64,000 bases of DNA from positions 74,539,873 to 74,603,872 of the forward strand of contig NW_022098076.1 in assembly GCF_002288925.2 (NCBI RefSeq). Direction: 5' to 3'. The DNA is from Delphinapterus leucas (Eukaryota > Chordata > Mammalia > Artiodactyla > Monodontidae). Below are positions 22,924 to 34,214 of the stretch, one piece after another. The translations under genes and the position numbers were made by a program. Numbering within the stretch: position 1 is the first letter of the stretch; each line of letters starts with the position of its first letter. The notes under the pieces are model-generated. The model saw only the letters and a list, made by a program, of their open reading frames with translations. It had not been told where the DNA came from and did not search any database.

Positions 22924-23270
22924 AAAAAGAATTCAAAAAAAAAAAAAGAATTCAAAAGAAATCAGTAAAAATGGAAAGATTCCCATTTAAAATGCCAACA
23001 TTCTGGCTTCTAATGAGAAAATATAATTTTTTGATTATTAAAGATACTCTCACACACAAAACCCCATAGTTTCAACAAAGGGAGCAATCCTTAAACTGCT
23101 ACTATACATACAAAATGAAATCTAGTCCACTCACTCTAAATGGTGATCTCCAAAGCCACATGAAAATTTTCCCATGCAATAGAAATTGCTTTACAACACT
23201 GTTAATCAATACATGTGTTAAATTATTTATTCTGTTAATTGGTCATTTAATGAATTGGCTTTACCTTGCT

Positions 23271-23299
23271 CTATCTATCTATCTATCTATCTATCTATC
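23271..23299 (+). repeat. (CTAT)n microsatellite
   Basis: Seven consecutive CTAT units. Seven units is short but perfect, so it is likely polymorphic. Confidence 0.95.
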
Positions 23300-23319
23300 C
23301 CCTTCTTTCCCAACTGGCC

Positions 23320-24120
23320 ATTTTGCAAATTGATGAATTGATGTTTGGCAAAACAGCATTAGATCAATTCAGTGTTGGTAAGTTTACCCAGAACCATTTC
23401 CTCTATAGTAAATGGGGAATGCAAATAATTTTTTTAAAAAACTCTTTCTTGAAAGCAATTTGGCAATCCTTGTTAAAAGCTATAAAAATGAGCATGTTCT
23501 TTGATCAGTAATTCTACTTCTAGGAAATTATCCTAAGGAAATAATGACAATGTGCAAAAAGATTAAGCTACACAGATTTCATTATAGAATTTTCTAGTAC
23601 AGTTAAATATTACAGACAAGCTAAAAATTTCAGTAAGAGGGGGTTGGTTAAATAAAAGTGAATGTGTACAGTGAACTAGTGTAAAGCTTTGTAATTTGTG
23701 CTGTAAGAGAGTATTTAATGTCTTGGAAAGTTGCTCAAGCATTATTGTTAAGTTAAAAAAAAAATAGGTTGCAGAACAGACTGAAACTATTCTAGCAAGG
23801 AAGAAAATGCCATATGTGTATGACTGAGTGGAGAAACTCCAAAATATTTACTGTGGTTATTTTGGGTGATTGGCATTATGGATAACTTTTATTTTCTTCT
23901 TTTGTTTACATGAATTTTCTAAATTTTCCACACTGAATATGTGTTTATTTTTTTTGGGGGGTGGGTATAGTTATTTTACAATGTTGTGTTAGTTTCTACT
24001 GTACAACGAAGTAGAGTTCCCTGTGCTATACAGCAGGTTTTCATTAGTTATCTATTTTATACATATTAGTGTATATATGTCAACCCCAATGAATATCTGT
24101 TTTTTTAATAAAGAGAAAAA
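23320..24120 (+). repeat. Old L1 3' end hosting a younger L1 fragment
   Basis: Decayed L1 wording: ATTCTACTTCTAGGAAATTA, ATTATAGAATTTTCTAGTAC, GGATAACTTTTATTTTCTTC. Same old-family pattern as 5400-6735. Interrupted at 23947-24089. Confidence 0.6.
23947..24089 (-). repeat. 5'-truncated L1 3' end
   Basis: Minus-strand copy containing TTACAATGTTGTGTTAGTTT and CCCTGTGCTATACAGCAGGT. Flanks TGAATATGTGTTT (23934-23946) and TGAATATCTGTTT (24090-24102) differ at one position. Confidence 0.8.
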
Positions 24121-24359
24121 AAATTCTAATCACCCACTAGCTCAGAAGCCAGGAGATCTGACAATCCTATGTGTGTGACTGTGAACAAGCCCCTACATCT
24201 TTCTCCAAACCTTCATACTTCTCATCTTCCTTGAACTTTATGTTTCTCACCTTGTTTGTCCTTTCCCTTCACTAAACTTCTAGAACTCCATAGCCCATGA
24301 ACTCTGGAGACGGTTTTGTAGAGTTACATGTTGTACGTTGGCCTACTGGGCTTTCGTCC

Positions 24360-24770
24360 AATAACTATTGAGTGACAGGCGCTCCGAGAGCAGGGAATGC
24401 CAAAGGAGGAAGCCACCCCCAGGAGCTCATCCTCCAGTGGAAGAGACAGACATTTGATCCCAAACAGCACTGCAGTGTGATCAACACTCTACTGAAGATA
24501 TGAGCAAGGTGGTGTCAGATCACAGAGGTCAGCAGTGACTTCCAGAAGAGGTGACATACGAATTGGACCCTGAAAGGAGGACTGGCATGAACCACAGTTA
24601 TTGAATACTTACTACAGCCAGGCACTGTGCTGTGGGCTTTGTTCACCTTATCTCGTGTAAGCCTCATAACAGTCACACCAGGTCAGACATCATTCTCTCC
24701 CTTTCCCCACTTTTTCTTGAGCAGTTTAGAATATTAAAGCTTCAGAGGGTAAGTAGTGTGCCCCAGGTCC
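24360..24770 (-). repeat. L2-like then MIR-like fragments
   Basis: 24360-24590 resembles reverse-complement L2 (GAGCTCATCCTCCAGTGGAA, then GAGGTGACATACGAATTGGA). 24596-24770 resembles reverse-complement MIR (TTGAATACTTACTACAGCCA, GCCAGGCACTGTGCTG, AAGCTTCAGAGGGTAAGTAG). Another short MIR-like piece lies at 25300-25395. Confidence 0.5.
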
Positions 24771-25399
24771 CTGTGCAGCTCCCTCCTTGCCTTGCCCTGT
24801 TCTGCTCTATGTTGGAGGGCATAGACCCCTGGAGACTACACTTCTTAGGCTTCCTTGCCAACCGGTCCAGCCAAGTGGGAGGTTGGAAGGTGGGAGTTGG
24901 GGAGAAGCTCATTTCCTCCCAGCTTCAGGTAACAACTTCAGCAGTAGCTATGTAGCCTCCTCAGTTCTAACCCCGACCCCATCCCCGATAACCCTTCCTC
25001 AGTGTTCCCAGATCCCACCAGGAAGCCTGGATTCCCAGGCTCCAGTAACCTCGCAGGCTCCTCCCTCTGTCCCTCCACCTTAGGGATGGTACCACCTTAC
25101 TCCATGGCTTCTCCGACTTGCCTCAACATCTACCTGGACTTATAGCTCCACCAACATCTCCGCAATTAGTTCCCTCCTTGAAGTACCTGGCGGGGGCTCT
25201 GTTTTCCTGAACAGACCCTGATCCATATCGTCTCACAGCTACTCACTGGCTGAGCCAGGACACTCATGGCTCCGAGACTCTAGAGTCTTGAAATGATCAT
25301 CCACATCCACTGAGCGCCTACTACATGGCAAGACCTTTAACCCTCACAACAACCCTCTGAAGTGGGTGCTAGTATCATCTCCAATTTACAAGAGAGGGC

Positions 25400-26149
25400 G
25401 ACCTTGGACCAGTCTTTGACCTTCAGTATTGTAATTCCTGCACTATAGTTTGAGAGGATAGACCTTGGTCACCAAGATCCCATGCCCAGATCCCCTCCAG
25501 CAGCAGCTGTATCATGAGAGAAGAAAGTGCTTGGCCTCTGACAGAAGATGCCAAGAAATCCTAGCTGCAGTTAATGACCCCGCCTTCCTCAGCACCTCCC
25601 TCAGTTCCTCCATCCTCAATTGATAAAAGGCCATGATTCCCTTTGGAAAATCCACCCCTCCTTCCAGCTCCGGCTCCCTTGGCATTTGCACATCGCAGGG
25701 AATTCAGGTTGCTCTGACTCAAATTAGCAGGTGCTAAGCAGTTTCCACGTTTCTTAGTAAATATGTCAAAACACAAAATCCATTCATTCCTTCATCCCCC
25801 CTCCTTCCTTGAGACACACTTTTCTCTCTTAGCTGGTCAACTGAGAAGTGTTTTTCTTCAGCAAGAGCGAAAGTGGCATTAACTCAAGGAGCCTGGCAGT
25901 TGTACAGTCCTTTGCAAACCCTCCCCTGCCCTCCTGGTCATTCATTTGCCCACCGTGGGGCAGGCACCGACTTGGGGCTCTGGGTTTTACTGGGGTCCCT
26001 CGAATATAAAACAGGCATCATGAGGGATCCCACGGAGACCCTCCAGGAGACCCCATTATCACCTGGGACTCTGCCCGGGTGATAGGGGACCAGGGAGCCT
26101 CGGGGGAGTCGTGCACTTAATTTCCACCATCTCTCTAGGCCTCCTGCTG
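25400..26149. other. Unique intronic sequence
   Basis: No repeat or coding feature recognised. GC content rises toward the CpG cluster that follows. Confidence 0.4.
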
Positions 26150-26345
26150 GCGTGATTCGAAACCAACTCCTTACATCAAGCAGCCGCCGGCTCTCCGCCC
26201 GCTGGGCTCCGCCCCCAGCCCGGCCCCCTTTCCCTCGGAGCCCGCCTGGACGCAGAAGCCGATTTCCAGTCGGAGCTGCCTGCCTCCTTCCCACACCTCG
26301 CCAGCAGCCCTCGCCCCAGACAAAGGAAACAGGAAGTCAAGGGGG
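26150..26345. promoter_or_regulatory. Intronic CpG-rich cluster, candidate regulatory element
   Basis: About 16 CpG dinucleotides within roughly 170 bp, in an otherwise CpG-poor intron. Local motifs are GC-box-like (CTCCGCCC, GGCTCCGCCCCC) followed by AGGAAACAGGAAGT, which contains an ETS-type GGAAGT. No splice-flanked open frame is convincing. Could be an enhancer, an alternative promoter or simply GC-rich unique DNA. Confidence 0.45.
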
Positions 26346-27794
26346 GTGGGCCCGGCTCTTCAGACCTATCACCGCTCCCTGGAGCATCTCCGCAAAGCCT
26401 GCTGCCTGCTTGGTGTTGCAGCCTGGGCTCTGGGAGCCATGCTTAGTGTTAATGGCCAAAATGAGGGACCTCTGCGTGCGCTGGGGGGGAAACTTTCCCA
26501 TCTGTGTTGTTGCAGTTTTTGTAAATCTAGGGTGACACATGAATATAAACCCCCCATGATTTTGCTGGGCTGGCCAGCAGTTTCAAGCCAGGAACTGACA
26601 CACATTGTCCTCCACAGCCTTCCACCTGACGGTATCCTTGGGGGAGGGAGAGGGGAGAGGGGGGGCTTCCAGGCCCGAGTCTCAGTGTGAACTAATGAAC
26701 CCCACGCGAATCCAGTCAAAGCCAGTGATTTGAACTAATCCTCCACCACATTTTCCACTGTAAGTAGCCCGCCTGCCTGCTGCCTGCAATGGGCTTGGCC
26801 ATCCCTCTGTCCATCATTCTGTCATTCCAGCACAGACACAGAACCTCCCAGGCTCCTAGGACCTCATGACCAAAAACAGAAAGGAAATAATTCCTGGCAT
26901 TGAGGAGGAGCTCCAGGCTGAAAGAGAGAGAGAGAGAGACAAGCCAAATAATTGCAACAGAGGAAATGGAGTTGGGGCATTCATGACGAGTATTTGAATA
27001 TCAGGGCCAGTAGGGTCTTGGAAGCTCCACTAGCCCAGTCTACTCAGTGATGCAAACACTGGGGCCCAGAGAGGTGAGGCAGCTTGCCCAAGGTTACGCA
27101 GCCAGGAGCAGCACAGGGCTCCCATCGAAGCTTCCTGGCTTCTCAAACTGGATGTCCACGCGTTCCTGTCCAGGCTGTGGACAGCGCCACAGTTGCGCAT
27201 CAACTCCCTCTCCCTCCCCCTCACTCTCCTCTGAGTCATTCAGCTTCTTGCAGAACTAGTGACACTCCCTTCCGCTTTCAGATTCCCAAGTTTTTGCCCT
27301 CCCTGAGTACCAGACCCCCAAGTGCCGGGCGCCCAGGGCAGCCGCTGCTAGAACCGTTCCAAGGAGGCAGGCAAGCAGTGAGAAGTGCCAGCAGAATCAT
27401 TTTCATTAATTTATACCATTTTGCAGCTCCTTCTCTGTCCTGAGATCGCTCTTCTGTTTCTTTCTATTGTCTGAGAAATAAAATGGTTTTGATTACACTC
27501 GCGGTCTCCCATGCATGACTACCTTTGGCTGCCCACAAGGCAGAAGGCACCGTCTGTGTTCCTCTGCCTCTGGCTTCTGGAGAAGGCCTGCTTGCTGCTG
27601 CAGGGCTTCTGCCGGGGTCACCACCAGACCCAACCCAACCCCACCCACAGCAGCCAGTGTGGATTGAGGGGGATTGAGGGAGGGCTGAGTGAACAGACAG
27701 GATCCAGGGTGGACTGCTTTCCTTCCTGTTAGCATCAAAGGAAGGGGAGGATGAGGCAAAGGAGAGGAAGCTAACATTTTTGAAAGTATAAGGC
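26346..27794. other. Unique, moderately GC-rich intronic sequence
   Basis: No transposon recognised over most of this stretch, apart from a short (AG)n at 26922-26938 and a MIR-like piece near 27050-27110 (GGCCCAGAGAGGTGAGGCAG). The scarcity of repeats around the CpG cluster suggests it may be comparatively constrained. Confidence 0.4.
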
Positions 27795-27905
27795 AGAGTC
27801 AGTTAGTCAACAAACAGCACCTACTGTGTGCCAGGACCTGTTCTCAAGGCTGGGGACTCGGAGGTGAACACAGTGGGGCAAGCTCCCGTACGTCTGGGCT
27901 GTGAT
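27795..27905 (-). repeat. L2-like fragment
   Basis: Reverse-complement L2 end: GTCAACAAACAGCACCTACT, GTGTGCCAGGACCTGTTCTC, GGTGAACACAGTGGGGCAAG. Confidence 0.6.
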
Positions 27906-28310
27906 GTTGTTCAAAATATTTGGCAACAGGACCTGCACAGACATCAACCACTCATCTACCTGGGTAGCACAAGGGTCCCAAAGGCCCCCTGCTGCGCTTG
28001 GCATTAACCGTTTAATTGCTGGAGCTTGGTGATACCAGGGAAGTGGAGTCCCAAGGGAGGAACTGGGATAGCCAGGATGGTAGAGCCCCAGACAGCAGCT
28101 GCTCACCAACCGGCATGGAAGCTTGGGGATATTACAGCAATATTGAATTTCAGCCATGTACACGGAGCATCAGATCAGGGGGTTGAGGAGGGACTGTAGC
28201 AAACAGCCTATGGTTAGGGACAACCACTACTTAGCAACAGCCCACAGTGTCTCAAGGGAAGGAAGGGCCCAATGATTCTGGATCTTCCAGCTCTTCAAGA
28301 GTCAGTTCTG

Positions 28311-28312
<2 letters not shown>

Positions 28313-28344
<32 letters not shown>
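28313..28344 (+). repeat. (GT)n microsatellite
   Basis: Sixteen GT units immediately before an L1 insertion. Its last bases overlap the L1 target-site duplication. Confidence 0.95.
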
Positions 28345-28346
<2 letters not shown>

Positions 28347-28354
28347 ACTCTATT

Positions 28355-28830
28355 TTTTTTAACATATTTATTGGGGTATAATTGCTTTACAATGGTGTGT
28401 TAGTTTCTGCTTTATAACAAAGTGAATCAGCTATACATATATCCCCATATCTCTTCCCTCTTGCATCTCCCTCCCTCCCACCCTCCCTTTCCCACCCCTC
28501 TAGGTGGTCACAAAGCACCGAGCTGATCTCCCTGTGCGGTGCGGCTGCTTCCCACTAGCTATCTATTTTACATTTGGTAGTGTACATATGTCCATGCCAC
28601 TCTCTCGCTTCGTCCCAGCTTACCCTTCCCCCTCCCATGTCCTCTCTATAAGGTCTACGTCTTTATTCCTGTCCTGCCGCAGGTTCTTCATAACCATTTT
28701 TTTTTTTTAGATTCCATATGTATGTGTTAGCATACGGTATTTGCTGTGAGGTGGATGGACCTAGAGTCTGTCATACAGAGTGAAGTAAGTCAGAAAGAGA
28801 AAAGCAAATACTGTATGCTAACACATATAT
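28355..28830 (-). repeat. L1 3' end with 5' inversion (twin-priming structure)
   Basis: 28355-about 28744 is the minus-strand L1 3' UTR (TTACAATGGTGTGTTAGTTT, TAGGTGGTCACAAAGCACC, the G/C-strand of the TTGAGGACACGG segment, internal poly(T)). About 28745-28830 is the upstream adjoining L1 segment in plus orientation (GTGAGGTGGATGGACCTAGA). Target-site duplication GTGTGGACTC plus 4 near-matching bases (28341-28354 and 28831-28844). The inverted and direct parts overlap by about 27 bp, making inverted arms at about 28717-28744 and 28803-28829. Confidence 0.9.
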
Positions 28831-28844
28831 GTGTGGACTCTTTT

Positions 28845-29979
28845 GATTAAAAATAACTATATGCCCAGCCCAGATCAAAGAAAATGCATCTTTGCCCACA
28901 CACACCCCCAAGAGCACCCACTTTGAACCCTGTGGCCTTAGGATACCAGGAACTGTGCTGCACTTTACAGGTTAAACTGAAGTTAGTTCTCACAACCACC
29001 TATCACGTTCATACTGTTCCCTCCAGTTGACAGATAAGAAGAACCGAAGGTGTTTTCTATGGGGCGGCAGGAGTCCACAAGGTCACTGGTACAAGAGAGG
29101 GCGGCTAGTTGAATCCAGGATTTCCTGTCTCCAAAAGAAGAAAGGACACCTTTGGGTGCAAAAATGTTCTGGTGCTCCAGTAGGCACCTGTCCTTTTGAT
29201 GCATGGGCTGGTGCTGAGGGCAGACCTGCAGAGGGCCCAGCAAGGGAGCTGGGGTGGCTGTGAGTGGCAGGATGGCTATGGGAGAGGTCGGGACATAGGG
29301 GTGCGTGGGTACAATCTATATGTAGAAGTGGGAATGGAGTAGGTATGTTAGAAAGATTCTGGACTTTATTCCAGCCAGAGGAATGAGCAAATCTGGGTCA
29401 TGGTGGGAGAGGTAGGGACCCTGCAAAGAGAGTCAGGGGTGAGGTTTTGTTTTCCACAAGCCTGCAGAAAGGTCCACATGCCACCTTCTTGTTTGCACTG
29501 GGTCCCAGGGAACTGATTACCATGTGCAGCAGTACACCCTGCCCTTGAAGATGCCTGCAGTGCCTGGGCTGGAACCCAATCTGCTTCCACAGGTCTCCAG
29601 TGGAGCCACCAGCTGGTGTGTGTGTGTGTGAGGGGCTCCTGTGTCCCCTTCTGCAAGACTGTACTGTGGTAACGAGGTCGGAGAGAGGTGGCATGGCATG
29701 GAGGGCAAGGACCAGTTAGGCAGAAGGCACTGCCCAGGAAAAGAGGACAGAGACGAGAATGTGCCTGTCTGTGGGAGGAATGGTGAGTCGTCCCACTGTC
29801 CAGAAGCACAGGAACCAGCAGAAAGAGAAGGCTTAGACGGAAGGCTGTGGCTAAACTGAAGGACCCTTAGGAGACTAAGACCAGGATATTGAGATATTTT
29901 TTTTTCAGTAGGCAATAGGGAGCCATAGAAGGTTCAGCAGCAGAATGTCTGATGAATTAGGAGGCTGGAGAGTGATATC
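28845..29979. other. Unique intronic sequence with a faint MIR/L2 component
   Basis: No gene or recent repeat seen. About 28985-29050 (AACCACCTATCACGTTCATA, then GACAGATAAGAAGAACCGAA) may be a decayed minus-strand MIR. A short (GT)n is at 29614-29630. Confidence 0.35.
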
Positions 29980-30110
29980 TGAGTTCCTAACGTGTGCCAG
30001 CCTCTTGACATATCCTTTATCCAGGTTTATACATATTCCTTATGTATCTTTCAACTAATCCTAAGAACAGCCCTAAGAGAAAAGTATTAAATATTTCCAC
30101 TTTGCAGGTA
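29980..30110 (-). repeat. MIR-like fragment
   Basis: Reverse-complement MIR: AACGTGTGCCAGCCTCTTGA, then CAACTAATCCTAAGAACAGC, then TTCCACTTTGCAGGTAAGGT. Confidence 0.5.
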
Positions 30111-31745
30111 AGGTTAGCTTGTAAATGACAGTTCAGGATTGTAACGGACGGGGGGGCTTTGTGAGACTGGAGGTTGGGAGAGTAGTTTGAAGGCTATTGT
30201 CATAGTTGGGGTATGAATAGTGATATCTGTAACTGCCGCTGAAGCCAGGAGAGATGTGTGTGGGAGGATGAATGCTCAACTCCTCGGAGCAGGACCTAGT
30301 GACAGTCGGTGTGGACAGAACGAGAGGGAAAAGTCACAGATGGGAGGATATTACCCTGGAGAAACCATCAGCAGAAGAGGGAGTTTGGGAGAAGGGCTCA
30401 GTTTTCAGAAGACAGTCTTACTGTGATTTTAGAAATGTTGCAGAGGTGTGGGAAATGTTGTTTTTACTTCCCAGCTTGGCAGTACAGAAAGACAAACTAG
30501 AATAGGAGCCTCTCAACAATACTCGCCTTCCCACATGTAATGCATGCAAATGTTTTCCTATCCTATTCTTGTCTATTTCACGGTAGGACAGTGGGTGGAG
30601 AAAGGGAATGCTGGTTGCAACTCAATCGTGCAACTGACTTGAGGACCCACAAATGAGCGGCCTGAAATCTGGACAGGACTTCACAAGCAGCGAGGGGATG
30701 GGGGCTGAGCCGCAAGTCCTCATTTTCACTGCACACGATGTTAGCAAAGACGAAAGCAGAAACATAGAGGCGAGGAGTGGGAACTCCAGAGTGCCTAATG
30801 TGCAGAGGAATCTAGGGAGGAGAGCGTTCTGAAAGGCCACATGTTTTTCGAATTAGATCACCAAGGACCTTCCAAGGAACATTTTCAGTAGGTGGTGGAG
30901 GTGGAAACTGGAATGCACAACTGGAGTGGGCGTGAGGAGATGAAAGGGGAAGTGCTGCCCCTTTAAGGGATATTAAAGACCTGAACACGCCTGTATCCAG
31001 AGGAGAGGGAGCCAGTGGAGAACACGTGATGGAAAGAGTCTGGCGGTGGCAATGGATGAAGTGAAGTCCCAGCGGAGACGGAGGCTGCTGGGGCAAAGGG
31101 CACTGGTGTGGTCACTTTGGGAAGGAGGCAGGCAGGAGGGAAGGGGAGAGCCTAGGTAAAGACAGACATTTGCAGAAGTGAAGAGGGAGCGATGACCGGC
31201 AGGAGGGGAGAGATGATGGCATGTGAATGGCTGACCCCTATTTTCTCAGTAAATTAGGAGGCAAGGTCATCTGCTGGAAGGAGGTTGGCAGCTTGATGAG
31301 AATGGGAAATGTTGGAAACAGATGCTAGAAAGCATCCACAAGCAAGGAAATGAAAGAAATTCTGAAGAGTTGGGGGACCCGTTTAGATGCCTCAGTCTGT
31401 GAAACCTGTGATTTGCTGGTTTCGCGACCTCTGTTCTCTGTTATCAGATACTTTCAGAGCGGGACCTCCTGCTTCTCCCCAAGGTTGCACACTGGGCTCC
31501 ATCACCCTGAGGGCAAGGGAAACATTGTTGATGCCCTGCTAAAAGGCCAAAGAACACAAACCATTATGCCCCCAATTTTTAAAAACAATTTTGCCTCTAG
31601 ACTTTCCAAAATAATCTCCTTCTTTTAGATTTCTGACTCCACTTCCAATAAATCTCTTGACATCACAGCCTAGCCCACCTGGACCAATCCATCAGCCCTT
31701 ATCATCAGGCAGAACTTTTCTCTCCTTCCCTTCCCTGGGATTTGC
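30111..31745. other. Unique or unclassified intronic sequence
   Basis: No feature confidently recognised. The purine-rich style of 30600-31300 is compatible with a much-decayed minus-strand L2 body. Confidence 0.3.
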
Positions 31746-32080
31746 AGCCCTGTGTGCACATTGGAATCACCTGGGGAGAGTTAAAAATGCTGATGTCTGG
31801 TCTCGCCCCTAGTGACTGACTTAATTGGTCTGGGTTTGTGGCTGCAGATCTGTAGAATCCGCCCCCCAGCCCCCCCAGATAATTCTAAGGATGAGAACTA
31901 CTGAGCCCCTTGATACTCCAGTTGTGGTCTGTGGACAAAAAGTATCTGCATTGATCTGGGTACCTGTCGGGATGCAGATCTTCAGGCTCTGCTCCAGATG
32001 CGTGGAGTCAGATGCTGCAGCTCAACAAGGGCTCCAGGTGATTCATATGCACATTAAAATCTGAGACGCTTTGTACTGGA
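31746..32080 (+). repeat. Two MER5-like hAT fragments in tandem
   Basis: About 31746-31910: CACATTGGAATCACCTGGGG, AAAAATGCTGATGTCTGGTC, GGATGAGAACTACTGAGCCC. About 31920-32075: GTCTGTGGACAAAAAGTATC, GGTGATTCATATGCACATTA. Both follow the MER5A order but are diverged. Confidence 0.55.
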
Positions 32081-32739
32081 GATCTAACTTCTGAAGCCCT
32101 CCCTCCTGCCCTGTATGAGATCAAAAAGGAGGGTCTCAGAGATCACGCCTCCTTGACTCTAAGCAGCCCGGCAAACAGCTAATGGCTGCTTTCTCCTAGA
32201 GTGTGAAAACAGTCACCCATCAGCCAGTCAATCAACAAGTGCTACCCAACTTACGGCAGGTAGGCACTGAGCACCGGAGTTATTGTCCTGGGGTGTATTA
32301 GTCTACAGTGTAGTTAGCTGGAACATTCTTATAGGGTGATCGACTGTCCAGGTGGGTCTGGGACTGTCCAAGTTTGAACACCGTAAGCTCCACATCTTGG
32401 GAAACTTATCAATCCCCAGGGAAACTGGAATGATGCCCACCCTACGTTAAGTAACATTGAGTAACATTCAGAACCCCTGAAAACTATTGCCTAATTGTTT
32501 GCTGGATGCCCCTCAATTCTGGCCTGTCTGATGTCTACAGGTTTCTGCCTCCGATATCGAGAAAGTAAGTCCTAGAGGGCAGGGACATTGTCTGACTCTC
32601 ACTGACAAATTCCCAGGGCTGGGAAAAGGATGGACTCACTGTAGGTGCTCGCTGTTTTGAAGGAGCGACTGGGAGGGTGACATGTCAGCTACTGAGATGG
32701 TTAAAAATGATAACGTTTCATAAGTCTCCCCTCGCCCAC

Positions 32740-33319
32740 TGTATTAGTCTGCTCAGGCTGCTATAACAAAATATCATAGGCTGGGAGTCTTAAACAGCAG
32801 ACATTTACTGCTCACAGCTCTGAGAGCTAGAAGTCCAAGATCAGGATGGTTAGGTGTTTTTTTTGTTGTTGTTTTTTTTTTGCGGTACGCGGGCCTCTCA
32901 CTGTTGTGGCCTCTCCCGTTGCGGAGCACAGGCTCCGGACGCGCAGGCTCAGCGGCCATGGCTCACGGGCCCAGCCGCTCTGCGGCATGTGGGATCTTCC
33001 CGGACCGGGGCACGAACCTGTGTCCCCTGCATCGGCAGGCGGACTCTCAACCACTGTGCCACCAGAGAAGCCCAATGGTTAGGTTTTGATCAGAGCTCAC
33101 TTCCTAGCTTGCAGATGCCACTTTCTCATTGTATTGTTACATGGCAGAGAGAGAGCCAGCAAGTTCTCTGATATCTCTAATCCCACCGTGAGCCAACCCC
33201 CACCTCTTGACCTCAGCTAAATCTGATTACTTCACAAAAGCCCCATCCCCAAATACCGCCATGTTGGGGGATAGGGCTTCAACATAAGCATTTGGGGGAA
33301 AACCATTCAGTGCATATCA
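32740..33319 (-). repeat. MLT1A-like MaLR LTR, interrupted by CHR-2
   Basis: Minus-strand LTR running from GTATTAGTCTGCTCAGGCTG, through ACAAAATATCATAGGCTGGG, to CCAAATACCGCCATGTTGGG and ending CATTCAGTGCATATCA. This matches the remembered MLT1A order in reverse. It is a solo LTR of an old non-coding retroviral-like family. The CHR-2 lies at 32856-33074. Confidence 0.75.
32856..33074 (-). repeat. CHR-2-type SINE nested in LTR
   Basis: Minus-strand copy with a T-rich tail containing TTGTTGTTG. Duplication ATGGTTAGGT (32846-32855 and 33075-33084). T-variant B box. Head ends AGAGAAGCCC instead of AGGGAAGCCC. Confidence 0.94.
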
Positions 33320-33429
33320 CCCACTTTAGCAGAAAGGGGGAAATGTTGGTCAGAAAAAATAGAGATTCTTTTCTTGAGTGAAAGTATTCAAATACCTAAT
33401 TGGCCTGGGTTGCATTAATTACATTACCC

Positions 33430-33830
33430 TTTTGAGCCCCTACAACTGCCAGGCATGGTGGGTGATACAAAGGTGAACGGGACCCATGGGACAAGCTCCT
33501 TTGAGCTTGCCTTTGCCCGGAGAGAAGGAAATGGCGGGAGGGGAGGGCAGGCAGTCCGTGGTGAGTAAATCCTATGGGGGCACAGCCAGAAAGAGATGAG
33601 GTATAGGATGGAGGAGGTGACGTATGAGGTAGGGCTTGGAGGAGGTTAGGGTTTGGGCTGATAAAGGAAGAGGGAAAAGGATGTCCCAGGCGAAAGAAAG
33701 CCTTTGAATGGAAATCAAAAGTCAGAGAGCCATGGGGTGTATTTGGGGAATGGCAGGCAGTGGGGATTGGCTGGAGCATCTGATGGGAAGTAGAGGCCAT
33801 GAGGCTGGAGGCTGGATGGAAAGTCAAGTC
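33430..33830 (-). repeat. L2-like fragment
   Basis: Reverse-complement L2 order: CAACTGCCAGGCATGGTGGG, ACAAAGGTGAACGGGACCCA, then GGATGTCCCAGGCGAAAGAA. Diverged. Confidence 0.5.
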
Positions 33831-34214
33831 CAAATCCAAGGAGCCCTTGACTGTTACTGTACTGAGGGCATTTAACTTTTTTTTTTTTTCTCATGACAAT
33901 AAGAAGCAGGAGAGTGAACTGCTCAGAACTCCTTATTATGTAGAGTCAGGGGGTAGCCTGGATATTTCCCCAGCTTTCTTAGTGATAGGAGTAGATGTAG
34001 GGAGGCAGCAAGCTGGACATGCTCAGGGGCCTCTGGTCCTCAGCCTCCCGTCTCCTGACACTCCTCACAAGTCCTCCTTTCACATGACAGACCACCACAC
34101 TGTGTCACACCCCCTCACCTTGACAAGTGCCTGGTGCCCCTTTGCCACAGGTCTCTGGTGAACTCCTGCCCGTCCTCTTAGCAGCAGCTGGAGGTTCTTG
34201 TCTATGAAGCTGCC

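Noticed and set aside
26152..26690. Possible alternative first exon or gene at the intronic CpG cluster
   Set aside because: Overlapping frames in several phases without family similarity or convincing splice signals; kept only as a regulatory candidate.
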